From Akkermansiaceae bacterium (GTDB lineage Bacteria; Verrucomicrobiota; Verrucomicrobiia; Verrucomicrobiales; Akkermansiaceae): a stretch of 64,000 bases of DNA. Below, one piece after another: positions 26,701 to 35,183 of the stretch. The translations under genes and the position numbers were made by a program. Numbering within the stretch: the stretch's first letter is position 1; each line of letters begins with the position of its first letter. Under the pieces are notes generated by a model, which saw nothing but the letters and a program-made list of their open reading frames with translations, was not told the DNA's origin and made no database searches. The stretch lies in the NCBI GenBank assembly GCA_025354565.1, contig JANXMQ010000161.1, positions 27,681 to 91,680 of the forward strand, in the 5' to 3' direction.

Positions 26701-27826
26701 CTTCACCGTCCAGTTCAAGCCCAGTGCCGCAGGGACCCGCACCGCCGCCATCCACCTCGCCAACAACGACTTCAATGAGAACCCCTACGATGTCAACCTC
26801 ACCGGCACGGGTATCGGACCGGAAATCGACCTCTTCCGCGGCGTCAACCCCGTAGCCGATGGCGGCACCAACACCCTCGGGTCGATCAACGTCGGCAGTT
26901 CTTCCGGTATCTTCACCTACACGGTGAAAAACACCGGCAACACCGACCTCACCGGCCTCGTTTTGACGAAAAATGGCACCAACAGCGCCGACATCCTCAT
27001 CACTGCACCCCTGCTGACCACCCTCCCCCCCGGTGCGAGTACCACCTTCACCGTCCAGTTCAAGCCCAGCGCCGCAGGCGCCCGCACCGCCGCCATCCAC
27101 CTCGCCAACAACGACTTCAAGGAGAACCCCTACGACGTCAACCTCACCGGCACGGGTATCGGACCGGAAATCGACCTCTTCCGCGGCGTCAACCCCGTGG
27201 CCGATGGCGGCACCAACACCCTCGGCTCAGTCACCGTCGGCAGCACCTCTGGCATCTTCACCTACACCGTGAAAAACACCGGCAATGCCAACCTCACCGG
27301 CCTCGTCTTGACGACAAATGGCACCAATCGCGCCGACATCCTCACCACCGCACCCCTGCTAACCATCCTCCCCCCCGGTGCGAGCACTACCTTCACCGTC
27401 AAATTCAAGCCCGGTGCCGCAGGTGCCCGCACCGCTGCCATCCACCTCGCCAACAACGACTTCAATGAGAACCCCTACGACATCAACCTCACTGGCATCG
27501 GTCTGGCCGCAAAAACCGCCCTCGCCGCCAGTGGCCTGCCCTCGTGGAACGAACTGAGCGCCGGCAACACCAGCAGTCTGCTCGGAGTCCCAATCAAGCC
27601 CACAGTCTCCGTCGTCATGCTAGGGGGTCACAAATACCTCTCGATCACCGTGACCAAGGTTGCTGGCCCGCATCCCCGCCGCATCGTCGAGGTTTCGCCG
27701 AACCTGCTCGATTGGTTCAGCGGCCCGCGCTACACCACGGTGATGCAAAACGACGCGGAGTTCCTCAAGGTCCGCGACAACACGCCGATCACCCCGGACC
27801 ATAAGCGCTACATCCGCCTGAAATAA
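23780..27826 (+). CDS. Large secreted metalloprotease/Kelch protein with anchor-D repeats
   Basis: A 1348-residue exported composite protein. The signal peptide most likely begins at the second Met (residue 12, MKTTTTRILAC) and ends at AHA. Residues ~35-300 resemble the NF038122-type metalloprotease, with the zinc motif HEITEVMGR. Residues ~310-660 hold Kelch-like propeller repeats (GRLFVAGGEYGTGKT, ILPDGRVLVGL, LPDDSILMVDR). Next come an IPT-like segment and a concanavalin-like domain (~770-895). Three 115-residue choice-of-anchor-D domains (~899-1243) and a unique tail without a PEP-CTERM motif close the protein. Surface attachment or glycan/protein degradation is likely. Confidence 0.85.
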   Translation: MKTHTIHPLSTMKTTTTRILACLGLLLAGAWPAHALTITPTFTANFDTNFGANATAAKAAWNAAAAVITTNFNDPIHVNITVDAVAGTSVFGQSNTFLNSTSYANLRSLTVADAVTADDNTAISASGSMTAADPVGATHTWWVSRAQAKALGLIADDLSNDGTTTFGAGNPFTFSGTIAAGTYDFQGVCAHEITEVMGRLGLSGGTIGSSPNSYSLIDNFSYTAANTKGVGNGAGNNFSVDAGTTLLKLWNNAASNGLDSRDWASGTNDSFNQFSGPGVVNPVSTVDLQLMDAIGYNRVIATVPVGTWAPLANTAPGTLGHMHLLSNGTVMVQNDNDGGTYGPTWYLLTPDSSGHYTNGTWTTLGNANDTRLFFASQLLKDGRLFVAGGEYGTGKTTAEIYDSVANTWTTLPNPGHTFSDANSEILPDGRVLVGLVEGSLTGTLIYDPVTNAWSTGPTSNGIHNESSWVKLPDDSILMVDRLTTNAERYIPSSNTWINDSTVPVALYDPFGDETGPGFLLPNGKVIYFGAIGHTAIYTPSGTTSPGTWVAGPDIPNGQGCPDAPGAMMPNGNILLATAPIPISGNVFQSPTSFYEYDYTTNNFTQVSAPAGGITESGSSFQRGMLVLPDGTVLSSRFSTQLYVYTPTGTALAAAKPTVASVTPNGDGSYHLIGTQLNGIGEGACYGDDDQNSTNYPIVRLTSGGGTVYYARTYNWSSTSVATGSTIVSTEFTPPAGLPVGTYALSVIANGNASTAVSLNTQTLTLEQALDTTGLVWSTAGNASWFGQSTVTHDGVDAARSGAIANSQQSYMETTITGPGTITFWQKVSSESGWDFLKFSIDSVEQTDSAISGEVDWQQKSYALSAGSHTLRWTYAKDTSNGIGSDAGWVDEVVFTPAAPEIDLFRGVNPVADGGTNTLGSINVGSSSGIFTYTVKNTGNTDLTGLVLTKNGTNSADILITAPLLTTLPPGASTTFTVQFKPSAAGTRTAAIHLANNDFNENPYDVNLTGTGIGPEIDLFRGVNPVADGGTNTLGSINVGSSSGIFTYTVKNTGNTDLTGLVLTKNGTNSADILITAPLLTTLPPGASTTFTVQFKPSAAGARTAAIHLANNDFKENPYDVNLTGTGIGPEIDLFRGVNPVADGGTNTLGSVTVGSTSGIFTYTVKNTGNANLTGLVLTTNGTNRADILTTAPLLTILPPGASTTFTVKFKPGAAGARTAAIHLANNDFNENPYDINLTGIGLAAKTALAASGLPSWNELSAGNTSSLLGVPIKPTVSVVMLGGHKYLSITVTKVAGPHPRRIVEVSPNLLDWFSGPRYTTVMQNDAEFLKVRDNTPITPDHKRYIRLK
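26474..27508 (+). repeat. Three tandem 345-bp repeats encoding anchor-D domains
   Basis: Units start at 26474, 26819 and 27164 and each encodes a domain opening PEIDLFRGVNPVADGGTNTL. Units 1 and 2 are almost identical at the DNA level; unit 3 is more diverged. This indicates recent duplication by unequal recombination. Confidence 0.9.
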
Positions 27827-27839
27827 GGACGACAAATCT

Positions 27840-28709
27840 TCAACCCGCCCCTTGCCGCAAGCGATAGCTGCGCGGCGAGAGGCCGGTGATTTTGCGAAAT
27901 TGCCGGGTGAAATAATTGCTGTCGTTGAAACCGACATCGAAGGCGATTTCCGTCACCCGGCGGTCGGTCTGGCGGAGGAGTCCGCAGGCGCGGTTGATCC
28001 GCTGCTCGATGACCCAGGCCAGCGGCGAGGTGCCCGTGGCAGATTGGAAGACCCGGAGAAAACTTCGCCGGGACATGTGGGCGATGCTGGCCAATTCCTC
28101 CAGATTCATCTCGCGGTGGATGTTGCGTTCGAGATGCGAAAGCGCCTCGCCAATCCGCAGCAGCGCCCGTCCGTCCGGTGACGGACTGCGGCCATAACAG
28201 CGTGATAGCAGGCCGATGATTTGCATGAACGAGGCCGTGGCCATGAACCCAAATCCCGGCTCGCGGGTTTTCAATTCGATTTCCAACCGCTCCACCCACT
28301 CGATGACCTGAGCCATTTCCTTGCCGCTCAAATGCAGCCGCCCCTTCGCGGGTTGGCGGTTTCGCCACGCCGGTTCCAAGGTGAACAGCGCGTGGTAGCC
28401 CGCCACGGATGGCAGATCCAGCAGACCCAGCTTGAGTTGGCTCGGCTGATAGAGAATATTGACCAAGCGCAAATCGACGAGATCGCGATATTCGTGTTCA
28501 CGGGGACCGGCGATGACAAAAACATCACCTGCTGTTAGCTCCCATGAATCGTGTCCGGTCACATGCAGACACTTGCCGCCGGTGACGATGACGAGTTCCG
28601 CAAACTCGTGGGCGTGTGGCCCGAAATGTTCCTGAGGCTCCCGCCGCTCCACGCTGATCGGGAAGCCGTCAGGGTGGAACCACTCGTCGATTTTTAGGAC
28701 GTGTTTCAT
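27840..28709 (-). CDS. AraC-family regulator, RhaS-like
   Basis: A 289-residue regulator. The N-terminal cupin (HFGPHAHEFAELVIVTGGKC) is the sugar-sensing domain of the AraC/RhaS type. The C-terminal ~100 residues carry two helix-turn-helix motifs: LEELASIAHMSRRSFLRVFQ, then VTEIAFDVGFNDSNYFTRQF and KITGLSPRSYR. It is divergent from rhaA with 77 bp between them. The likely role is activation of the rhamnose genes by L-rhamnose, inferred from family and position. It is convergent with the large secreted-protein gene, 13 bp apart. Confidence 0.9.
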   Translation of the reverse strand: MKHVLKIDEWFHPDGFPISVERREPQEHFGPHAHEFAELVIVTGGKCLHVTGHDSWELTAGDVFVIAGPREHEYRDLVDLRLVNILYQPSQLKLGLLDLPSVAGYHALFTLEPAWRNRQPAKGRLHLSGKEMAQVIEWVERLEIELKTREPGFGFMATASFMQIIGLLSRCYGRSPSPDGRALLRIGEALSHLERNIHREMNLEELASIAHMSRRSFLRVFQSATGTSPLAWVIEQRINRACGLLRQTDRRVTEIAFDVGFNDSNYFTRQFRKITGLSPRSYRLRQGAG

Positions 28710-28741
28710 CTGGCGGGATTGTGCTGGTATTTGGCAAAACA

Positions 28742-28771
28742 GTGGAGGTTTTTATGCGGATTTTTCTCCAC
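28742..28771. promoter_or_regulatory. Candidate operator between rhaS-like gene and rhaA
   Basis: GTGGAG and CTCCAC form 6-bp inverted arms 18 bp apart in the 77-bp divergent intergenic region. The position suits an AraC-type binding site shared by both promoters. Confidence 0.35.
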
Positions 28772-28786
28772 ACTTTCTGAGTCTTC

Positions 28787-30076
28787 ATGAAAAAACCCTC
28801 CGTTATGGCTAAATCTTCCAAGTCCATCGACTCCTCCTACAAGCTCGCTCAAATCCGTTATGCCGATCTCGGCGTCGATACCGAGACCGCGATGACCCAG
28901 CTCGCGGGAATTCCGATTTCGCTTCACTGCTGGCAAGGCGACGACGTGGGCGGATTTGAAAATTCCGGTGAGGGCCTCAGTGGCGGCATCGCGGTCACGG
29001 GAAATTATCCCGGCAAGGCCCGCACGCCCGAAGAACTCCGCGCGGATCTTGACCAAGCACTTGCTCTCATTCCCGGCAAACACCGGCTGAATCTCCACGC
29101 GTTCTACGGTGAGTTTGGTGGGAAAAAAGTGGATCGCGATGCCATCAGGCCAGAGCATTTTTCCAACTGGATCGCATGGGCGAAAGCGAACGGCATGGGC
29201 ATGGATTTCAATCCGACGTGTTTCGCGCATCCCAAGGCGGCGGAAGGTTTCACGCTGTCGCACCCGAAAAAGGCGATCCGGGATTTCTGGATCCGGCACT
29301 GCATCGCCTCCCGCGAAATCGGCGCGGCGATGGGCAAGGCGCTCGGCTCGCCGACGGTCACTAACGTCTGGATTCCCGATGGCTACAAGGACACGCCGGT
29401 GGACCGACTCGCGCCACGCCAACGACTATCCGATTCGTTGGATCAAATTTTTGAGAAAAAACTCAACCCGAAGCACCACCTCGATGCGGTCGAGTGCAAG
29501 CTGTTCGGGATCGGCAGCGAGAGTTACGTTGTCGGCTCGCACGAATTCTACATGGGCTACGCGATCAAAAATCAGAAGCTGCTTTGTCTCGATGCCGGCC
29601 ATTTCCACCCGACCGAAGGCATCGCCGACAAGCTGACCTCCGCGCTGATGTATGTGCCGGAAATTCTCCTCCACGTCAGCCGCGGCGTGCGATGGGACAG
29701 CGACCACGTCGTCATCCTCGACGATGCGCTCCAGTCCATCGCCGCTGAACTCGTGCGGAACAAATTGCTCGCCCGGACCCATATTGGCCTGGATTTTTTC
29801 GATGCCAGCATCAATCGCATTGCAGCTTGGACCATCGGCACACGCAACACGCTCAAGGCGCTGCTGATCGCATTGTTAGAACCCGCCGCCCTCCGCGAGG
29901 CCGAGAAATCCGGCGACTACACCGCCCGCCTCGCGCTGATGGAAGAAACCAAGAGCTTGCCTTGGGGCGCGGTTTGGGATGCTTATTGTGAAAAGCAGAA
30001 CGTCCCCGTCAGCACCGCTTGGCTGGATCAAGTGCGTGCGTATGAAAAAGCCGTCACCAGCAAACGCGGTTCGTAA
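28787..30076 (+). CDS. rhaA: L-rhamnose isomerase
   Basis: RhaA converts L-rhamnose to L-rhamnulose. The 429-residue protein matches the family in length and key segments: [13 protein letters not shown] near the N-terminus, [49 protein letters not shown] and [11 protein letters not shown]. These contain the His/Asp/Glu metal ligands. It heads the transporter operon rhaT-P-Q-S. No rhamnulose kinase or aldolase gene is in the window, so the rest of the pathway must be elsewhere or different. An in-frame Met at residue 7 is an alternative start. Confidence 0.95.
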   Translation: MKKPSVMAKSSKSIDSSYKLAQIRYADLGVDTETAMTQLAGIPISLHCWQGDDVGGFENSGEGLSGGIAVTGNYPGKARTPEELRADLDQALALIPGKHRLNLHAFYGEFGGKKVDRDAIRPEHFSNWIAWAKANGMGMDFNPTCFAHPKAAEGFTLSHPKKAIRDFWIRHCIASREIGAAMGKALGSPTVTNVWIPDGYKDTPVDRLAPRQRLSDSLDQIFEKKLNPKHHLDAVECKLFGIGSESYVVGSHEFYMGYAIKNQKLLCLDAGHFHPTEGIADKLTSALMYVPEILLHVSRGVRWDSDHVVILDDALQSIAAELVRNKLLARTHIGLDFFDASINRIAAWTIGTRNTLKALLIALLEPAALREAEKSGDYTARLALMEETKSLPWGAVWDAYCEKQNVPVSTAWLDQVRAYEKAVTSKRGS

Positions 30077-30103
30077 AAGTAAGCGTTAGATTCCCTCCTA
30101 AGT

Positions 30104-31609
30104 TTGAAACCCATCTTACAGCTCACTGCCATTCAGAAATCCTTCGGTGCCGTTCGTGCGCTGAAGGGGGTCTCCTTCGAGCTTTTGCCGGGCGAGGTGC
30201 ATGCGCTGTTAGGCGAGAACGGCGCTGGGAAATCCACTCTCATCAAGGTCATCACCGGTGCCCACCAACCCGACGGCGGCAAGCTGATCGTCGCCGGTGT
30301 GGAAGTTTCGCACCTGACTCCCGCGAAGGCCCGCGAGTTGGGAATCGCTTGTATCTATCAGCAGCCCGCGCTGTTTCCGGATCTAACGGTCGCGGAGAAC
30401 ATCGGCCTGCGCTTGAAAAAAACCGGTGCTCTCAGCCGCATCCGCTGGGCCAGCCAACGCACGCTGGCGGTCGAACTGCTGCATCGCATCGGCGCGGAAA
30501 TTTCCCCGGATGCGGAGGTCGGTTCGCTCTCGATGCCGGAACAGCAGTTGGTGGAAATCGCCTGTGCCTTGGGCTCCGGCGCGCGCATCGTCATCATGGA
30601 CGAGCCGACTGCCTCGCTAACGCAGAAGGAACAACACCTGCTGTTCAAAGTCGTCCACGACCTGCGTGCCAGCGGCGTGGGCGTGGTGTATATTTCCCAC
30701 CGCCTAGAGGAAATTTTCGCCCTCGCGGATCGCGTCACGGTGCTGCGCGACGGTGAGAGTGTCGGCACCAATCCAGTGGCCGATCTATCCGAAGCGGCGA
30801 TGATCAAGCTGATGGTCGGTCGCGAAGTCTCCTCGATCTATCCGCCGGCCACCGGCGAGCCGGGTGCGGTGGTGCTCGCATTGAAAAATCTCGGCTGTGC
30901 CGCCAGTGGTGTGAGCGGGGTGACGTTGGATGTTAGAGCCGGAGAAATCGTTGGAATGGCCGGCTTGGTGGGTGCGGGCCGCACGGAGCTGGCGCGGATT
31001 CTTTTCGGCATCACGCCTGCGGATGCGGGGGAGATTGGCTTGAACGGCGAGCAAATTTCTATCAGCAATCCACGCGAGGCGATCGCCCATGGCATTGCCT
31101 ATGTGCCGGAAGACCGCCGCCGCCATGGCGTGATTTTGGAAATGCCCATTGCCCATAACATGACTATGGCGATCCACCCGAAAATTTTTCCCGGCACCTG
31201 GCTGCGATTCGGTGCGGAAAATTTGTTAGCCTGTGAATTCATCCGCGATCTCGGCATCAAGGCCTACGGTCCGGACGCGCCCGGCGGCAGCTTGAGCGGC
31301 GGCAACCAGCAGAAAGTCAGTGTCGCACGCTGGCTGGCGACGAAGCCGAAATTGCTCATCCTCGACGAGCCGACGCAAGGCGTGGATGTCGGCGCGAAAA
31401 GTGAAATTCACAAGATCATCCGCGAACTTGCCAGAGAAGGACTCGCCGTGCTGATGATTTCCAGCGACCTCCCCGAAGTGTTAGGCATGAGCGACCGGGT
31501 CGCCGTGATGCGCGGTGGCAAGCTGGTGGAAATGATCGCCAAGGAAAATGCCGACGCGCACACGGTGATGGCCGCCGCACTCGGAACCAATGGAAAGGAC
31601 GCCGCCTGA
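30104..31609 (+). CDS. rhaT: Rhamnose ABC transporter ATP-binding protein
   Basis: A 501-residue RbsA-type protein with two ABC cassettes, as is usual for sugar importers of the CUT2 class. The first shows GENGAGKST, LSMPEQQLVEIA and IMDEPTASLT. The second has LVGAGRTELAR in place of a full Walker A, which is normal for the degenerate second site, with LSGGNQQKVSVARWL and ILDEPTQGVDVGAK. The start codon appears to be TTG, 27 bp after rhaA. The stop overlaps the ATG of the next permease (TGATG). Confidence 0.9.
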   Translation: MKPILQLTAIQKSFGAVRALKGVSFELLPGEVHALLGENGAGKSTLIKVITGAHQPDGGKLIVAGVEVSHLTPAKARELGIACIYQQPALFPDLTVAENIGLRLKKTGALSRIRWASQRTLAVELLHRIGAEISPDAEVGSLSMPEQQLVEIACALGSGARIVIMDEPTASLTQKEQHLLFKVVHDLRASGVGVVYISHRLEEIFALADRVTVLRDGESVGTNPVADLSEAAMIKLMVGREVSSIYPPATGEPGAVVLALKNLGCAASGVSGVTLDVRAGEIVGMAGLVGAGRTELARILFGITPADAGEIGLNGEQISISNPREAIAHGIAYVPEDRRRHGVILEMPIAHNMTMAIHPKIFPGTWLRFGAENLLACEFIRDLGIKAYGPDAPGGSLSGGNQQKVSVARWLATKPKLLILDEPTQGVDVGAKSEIHKIIRELAREGLAVLMISSDLPEVLGMSDRVAVMRGGKLVEMIAKENADAHTVMAAALGTNGKDAA

Positions 31610-32538
31610 TGAGCAAGTATTTCCGCGAACTCACGGTGGCCGCCGCGCTGGGCCTGTTGATGGCGTCGCTGGCGATTTTCGCCCCGCACTTCTTCCAATG
31701 GCAGCCGTTCATCTCACGGCTGACCTCGCAAATGCCCGCGCTGGCGGCGGCCATCGGTATCGCGCTCGTCATCATTTCCCGCCAGATTGATATTTCTATC
31801 GGCTCGCAGTTCGGCATGTGCGCGATCATCGCCGGGGTGACCGCGGCGTCGGGTCTGCCCTTGGGCGTGGCGATCTTCGCCGCAATCGGAGCCGGTGCCG
31901 CGATGGGTGCTTTGAATGGGGTGCTCGTCGCGTATCTCGGACTGCCGAGCATCGTCGTCACACTGGCGACAATGGTCACTTGGCAGGAAGCGCTGCGACT
32001 TTGGCAGCAAGGGCGACTACTCAATCTCCCCGCAGGCATCCAGTGGTTCGGACTTAGCCAGCCGACCGGGCAGGCCATCGTGATTTCTCTGGCATTCGTC
32101 CTGTTAGTCGGGGCGGCGTGGGGCATGAAAAATCTAGCAGCCGGACGTTTCATTCACGCCACCGGGACCGACGCCGAGGCCGCGCGGCTCGCCGGCATTG
32201 ATCCGCGGCACACCACCTTCGCCGTCTTCGTTCTGATGGGCGGCCTCGCGGGATTGGCCGCAGTATTGAATCTGGTCCAGTCGCCACAGGTGCAGCCGAA
32301 TTGTGGCGACGGCCTCGAACTCAAAGCCATCGCCGCTGCCGTCGTCGGCGGGGTGGCGATCAGCGGCGGACGTGGGACCTTGTGGGGCGTCCTGTTAGGA
32401 ATGCTGTTGCTGGCGAACGTGAATCCGGCGCTCACGCATTTCCACCAACCGCCGTATTGGGAAAAAGCCATCCAGGGCCTTGTCATCCTGCTCGCGGTCG
32501 TGGCCGATGGCATCCGCAGCCGGAAAACCAAAATCTAA
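31609..32538 (+). CDS. rhaP: Rhamnose ABC transporter permease 1
   Basis: A 309-residue CUT2-type permease with about eight to ten membrane helices. Family residues include SRQIDISIGSQFGMCAIIAG in the early core, the EAA-like loop ATGTDAEAARLAGIDPRHTT, and GGVAISGGRGTLWGVLLGML near the C-terminus. It is translationally coupled to the ATPase gene and followed after 2 bp by a second permease, giving the usual heterodimeric channel. The rhamnose specificity is inferred from the neighbouring rhaA. Confidence 0.88.
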   Translation: MSKYFRELTVAAALGLLMASLAIFAPHFFQWQPFISRLTSQMPALAAAIGIALVIISRQIDISIGSQFGMCAIIAGVTAASGLPLGVAIFAAIGAGAAMGALNGVLVAYLGLPSIVVTLATMVTWQEALRLWQQGRLLNLPAGIQWFGLSQPTGQAIVISLAFVLLVGAAWGMKNLAAGRFIHATGTDAEAARLAGIDPRHTTFAVFVLMGGLAGLAAVLNLVQSPQVQPNCGDGLELKAIAAAVVGGVAISGGRGTLWGVLLGMLLLANVNPALTHFHQPPYWEKAIQGLVILLAVVADGIRSRKTKI

Positions 32539-32540
32539 CC

Positions 32541-33593
32541 ATGTCCAGCACCCGGTCATTTTCTATCAAGTCCCTGCTCGCCCGCCATGAAACGGTGCTC
32601 GTGTTGGTGATCCTGCTGGAGGTGTTGCTGTTTCAAACGCTGGGCAAAAATTTCCTCGTGGGGAAAAACCTATCTAACGTCTTCCGCCACTCAGTGGAAA
32701 TCGGTCTGCTCGCCGTGGCCATGACGCCGGTGATTCTAACCGGCGGCATTGATCTATCAGTCGGCTCGATGATGGGGCTGTGTGCCGTCCTCTTTGGCAT
32801 GATGGTCAACCGCTTCGGGCTTCCGCCATATCTGGCCGGACTGGTGGCGGTTCTTTTTGGCGCACTCGGTGGTGGCATGAATGCGGTGCTCATCACCCGC
32901 TTGAATCTCCCGCCACTGATTGTCACACTCGGCACTTTCTCGCTGTTCCGAGGCCTTGCGGAAGCTCTCACCAAAGGCGCGGAATCTTACTCCGGGTTTC
33001 CTAAATCGTTCCTCGCCTTGGGCAATGCCGACCTCGCCGGTCTTCCGGCGCAAATCTGGGTCTTCTTCGCAGTCGCCGCCGCGATCTGGTTGATGGTCCA
33101 TCAGACGACGCTCGGTCGCTCGTTCCGCGCGATCGGCTATGCGTCCGAGGGGGCGCGCTATGCCGGTATTCCTGTCGCCCGCAATACCAGCCTCGCCTAC
33201 ATCATCGCCGGGGCAGTCGCAGGGCTTGCCGCCGTGATTCTCGTCGCTCGTCTCGGTGAGGCCCGTGCGAATGCCGGGATCGGCTACGAGCTGCTCGCCA
33301 TCACCGCCGTGGTGCTGGGCGGTGTCAGTATTTTCGGCGGTTCCGGCACGGTGGCGGGCACGCTGTTAGGCTGGATTGCGCTGGCCATTTTAAACAACGG
33401 CCTCACCCGCATTTCCGACTACCGGATCATGGACCAACCCGTCGCCAGCGTCGCCCGCGAGCTTTCCGGCCTGCTGACCGGACTTTTACTGCTTGCCGCC
33501 CTCGCCATCGGAGCCACGATGAAAGCGCTCGCCATCCGCCGCGCCCGCAAGCAATCTCTCTCGAAGACCACACCAAATCCAGCCATCTCATGA
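32541..33593 (+). CDS. rhaQ: Rhamnose ABC transporter permease 2
   Basis: A 350-residue CUT2-type permease. Core motifs are TPVILTGGIDLSVGSMMGLC, AIGYASEGARYAGIPVARNT (coupling loop) and VLGGVSIFGGSGTVAGTLLG. I chose the ATG directly after the previous permease; a longer frame extends into that gene and is discounted. Its end overlaps the start of the binding-protein gene by 4 bp. It pairs with the upstream permease to form the membrane channel. Confidence 0.88.
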   Translation: MSSTRSFSIKSLLARHETVLVLVILLEVLLFQTLGKNFLVGKNLSNVFRHSVEIGLLAVAMTPVILTGGIDLSVGSMMGLCAVLFGMMVNRFGLPPYLAGLVAVLFGALGGGMNAVLITRLNLPPLIVTLGTFSLFRGLAEALTKGAESYSGFPKSFLALGNADLAGLPAQIWVFFAVAAAIWLMVHQTTLGRSFRAIGYASEGARYAGIPVARNTSLAYIIAGAVAGLAAVILVARLGEARANAGIGYELLAITAVVLGGVSIFGGSGTVAGTLLGWIALAILNNGLTRISDYRIMDQPVASVARELSGLLTGLLLLAALAIGATMKALAIRRARKQSLSKTTPNPAIS

Positions 33594-34576
33594 AACGCAA
33601 AACCCTCCTCGCCTCACTCGCTCTCCTCGCCGCACTGCCATTCATCTCATGCAGTAAATCGGAATCGAAAAGCAAGCTCACCATCGCCCTGCTGCCCAAG
33701 AGCAAGGGTAACCAATACTTCGTGACTTGTGAAAAAGGTGCCCGCACCGCCGCGGCCGAGCTAAATGCCGAGCTGAAATTCGACGGCCCGATCAACTCCG
33801 ATCCGGCGAAGCAGAACGAGATTGTGGAAAACTGGATCACCGATGGCGTCGATGTCATCTGCGCCGCCTGCGAGAATAAGGACTCGATTTCCACCGCCTT
33901 GAAAAAAGCCCAGGCCGCAGGCATCAAGGTCGTCACCTACGATGCCGACGCCCAGCCCGACGCCCGCTCGTTTTTCGTCAACCAAGCGACCGCCCAAGGC
34001 ATCGGCGAGCAGCTCATGGACACCGCCGCTTCTCTAACCGGCAGCGAGGGCGAGTTCGCCATCATCACCGGCACCCTAACAGCCGCCAACCTGAACGAGT
34101 GGATCAAATACATCAAACTAGAGCAGGCCAAGTATCCGAACATGAAGCTCGTGGACATCAAGCCCTGCGACGATCAGAAGGATAAGGCCCAGCAGGAAGC
34201 CACCAATCTTCTTAGTGCCTATCCGAATCTCAAGGCCATCGTCGCCGTCTGTTCGCCCGCCGTTCCCGGTGCCGCAGAGGCAGTGAAACAAGCTGGCAAA
34301 GCGGGCGCGGTGAAAGTCCTCGGCCTCGGCCTGCCCAGCGAAAACAAAGCCTACGTCAAGGCAGGCGTCACCCAAGCCGTCATCCTTTGGAATGTCGAGC
34401 AGCTCGGCTATCTCTCGGTCATGGCCGGTGCCGCTGTAGCGAAAGGCGAACTTGCCCCCGGCGCCAAGGAATTCACCGCCGGTAAACTCGGAAAAATGAA
34501 AGTCGAGGGTGACAACATCGTCCTCGGCAAGCCCTTCGTCTTCACCAAGGAAAACATCGACCAGTTCGATTTCTAA
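33590..34576 (+). CDS. rhaS: Rhamnose ABC transporter substrate-binding lipoprotein
   Basis: A 328-residue periplasmic sugar-binding protein of the RbsB/LsrB class. The lipoprotein signal ends PFISCS (Cys at residue 21). The core has ALLPKSKGNQYFVTCEKGA, NSDPAKQNEIVENWITDGVD and GIKVVTYDAD, typical of CUT2 binding proteins of the rhamnose or AI-2 type. The last gene of the operon, it overlaps the permease stop by 4 bp. The symbol follows the rhizobial rhaSTPQ scheme and differs from the E. coli regulator RhaS. The ligand is inferred from rhaA. Confidence 0.88.
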   Translation: MKRKTLLASLALLAALPFISCSKSESKSKLTIALLPKSKGNQYFVTCEKGARTAAAELNAELKFDGPINSDPAKQNEIVENWITDGVDVICAACENKDSISTALKKAQAAGIKVVTYDADAQPDARSFFVNQATAQGIGEQLMDTAASLTGSEGEFAIITGTLTAANLNEWIKYIKLEQAKYPNMKLVDIKPCDDQKDKAQQEATNLLSAYPNLKAIVAVCSPAVPGAAEAVKQAGKAGAVKVLGLGLPSENKAYVKAGVTQAVILWNVEQLGYLSVMAGAAVAKGELAPGAKEFTAGKLGKMKVEGDNIVLGKPFVFTKENIDQFDF

Positions 34577-34603
34577 ACAGCGGAGAAACGTTATCTAACG
34601 GGA

Positions 34604-35041
34604 TCAGCCTGGGAAGCTGGTTTTGTCGTCGGCTTCCAGAAAGTCAAAGAGCGTGCTGGTCGCGGGATCGCAGCCGGCTTCCGCGCAGACGCCGATGAAC
34701 CAGTCCTTTTTGTCGGGATTGTCAAAGGGGCGGGCGGCTTCGACGCTGTCGGACCAAGCGGTTTTTTCCGCCTCGGTCTTCGGCGTGCCATTGGTATCGA
34801 GCCAAGCGGCGATTTCCGTGTCGCTGGAACCCGCGTCCAACAATTTCTGCACATCCTCGCCCTGCACGCCCTTGAAGCCGAAGAGGTAATTGTCGAGCGG
34901 GCAGTTGAAATGATAGCTGCCGACGGTGCCGGCGAGATCGGCACGGCCCTTGTCGGCCATGCGGGCGAGGATGGCGTAGCCGCCGGTGCGGACGCGGGGG
35001 CTGGTGGGGGCGACTTTGGAAAGATCTTTGGCGGCAATCAT
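34604..35041 (-). CDS. DUF5069 domain protein
   Basis: A 145-residue soluble protein. Its start, LSKVAPTSPRVRTGGYAILA, then RMADKGRADLAGTVGSYHFN, matches the DUF5069 pattern as I know it from Verrucomicrobia. The C-terminal half is acidic (DAGSSDTEIAAWLDTNGTPK). No catalytic motif is evident and the function is unknown. It is convergent with the rhamnose operon, 27 bp away, and stands alone. Confidence 0.75.
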   Translation of the reverse strand: MIAAKDLSKVAPTSPRVRTGGYAILARMADKGRADLAGTVGSYHFNCPLDNYLFGFKGVQGEDVQKLLDAGSSDTEIAAWLDTNGTPKTEAEKTAWSDSVEAARPFDNPDKKDWFIGVCAEAGCDPATSTLFDFLEADDKTSFPG

Positions 35042-35183
35042 GATGATGTTAGAGATGGTTGTTAGACGACGCTTGCCGGATTAGATTCACCGATTTTGCG
35101 TTCGGCCCTACCAAACGCTCGCGATCTGGGTTGTCAACCGCTGTTGAGGCAGAATTTTCGATGCTTGAGAAACCCAGAGAAAA

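Noticed and set aside
28706..29422. 238-codon minus-strand frame
   Set aside because: Antisense to rhaA, which is unambiguous.
31416..32153. 245-codon minus-strand frame
   Set aside because: Antisense to the rhamnose permease and ATPase genes; no coherent protein features.
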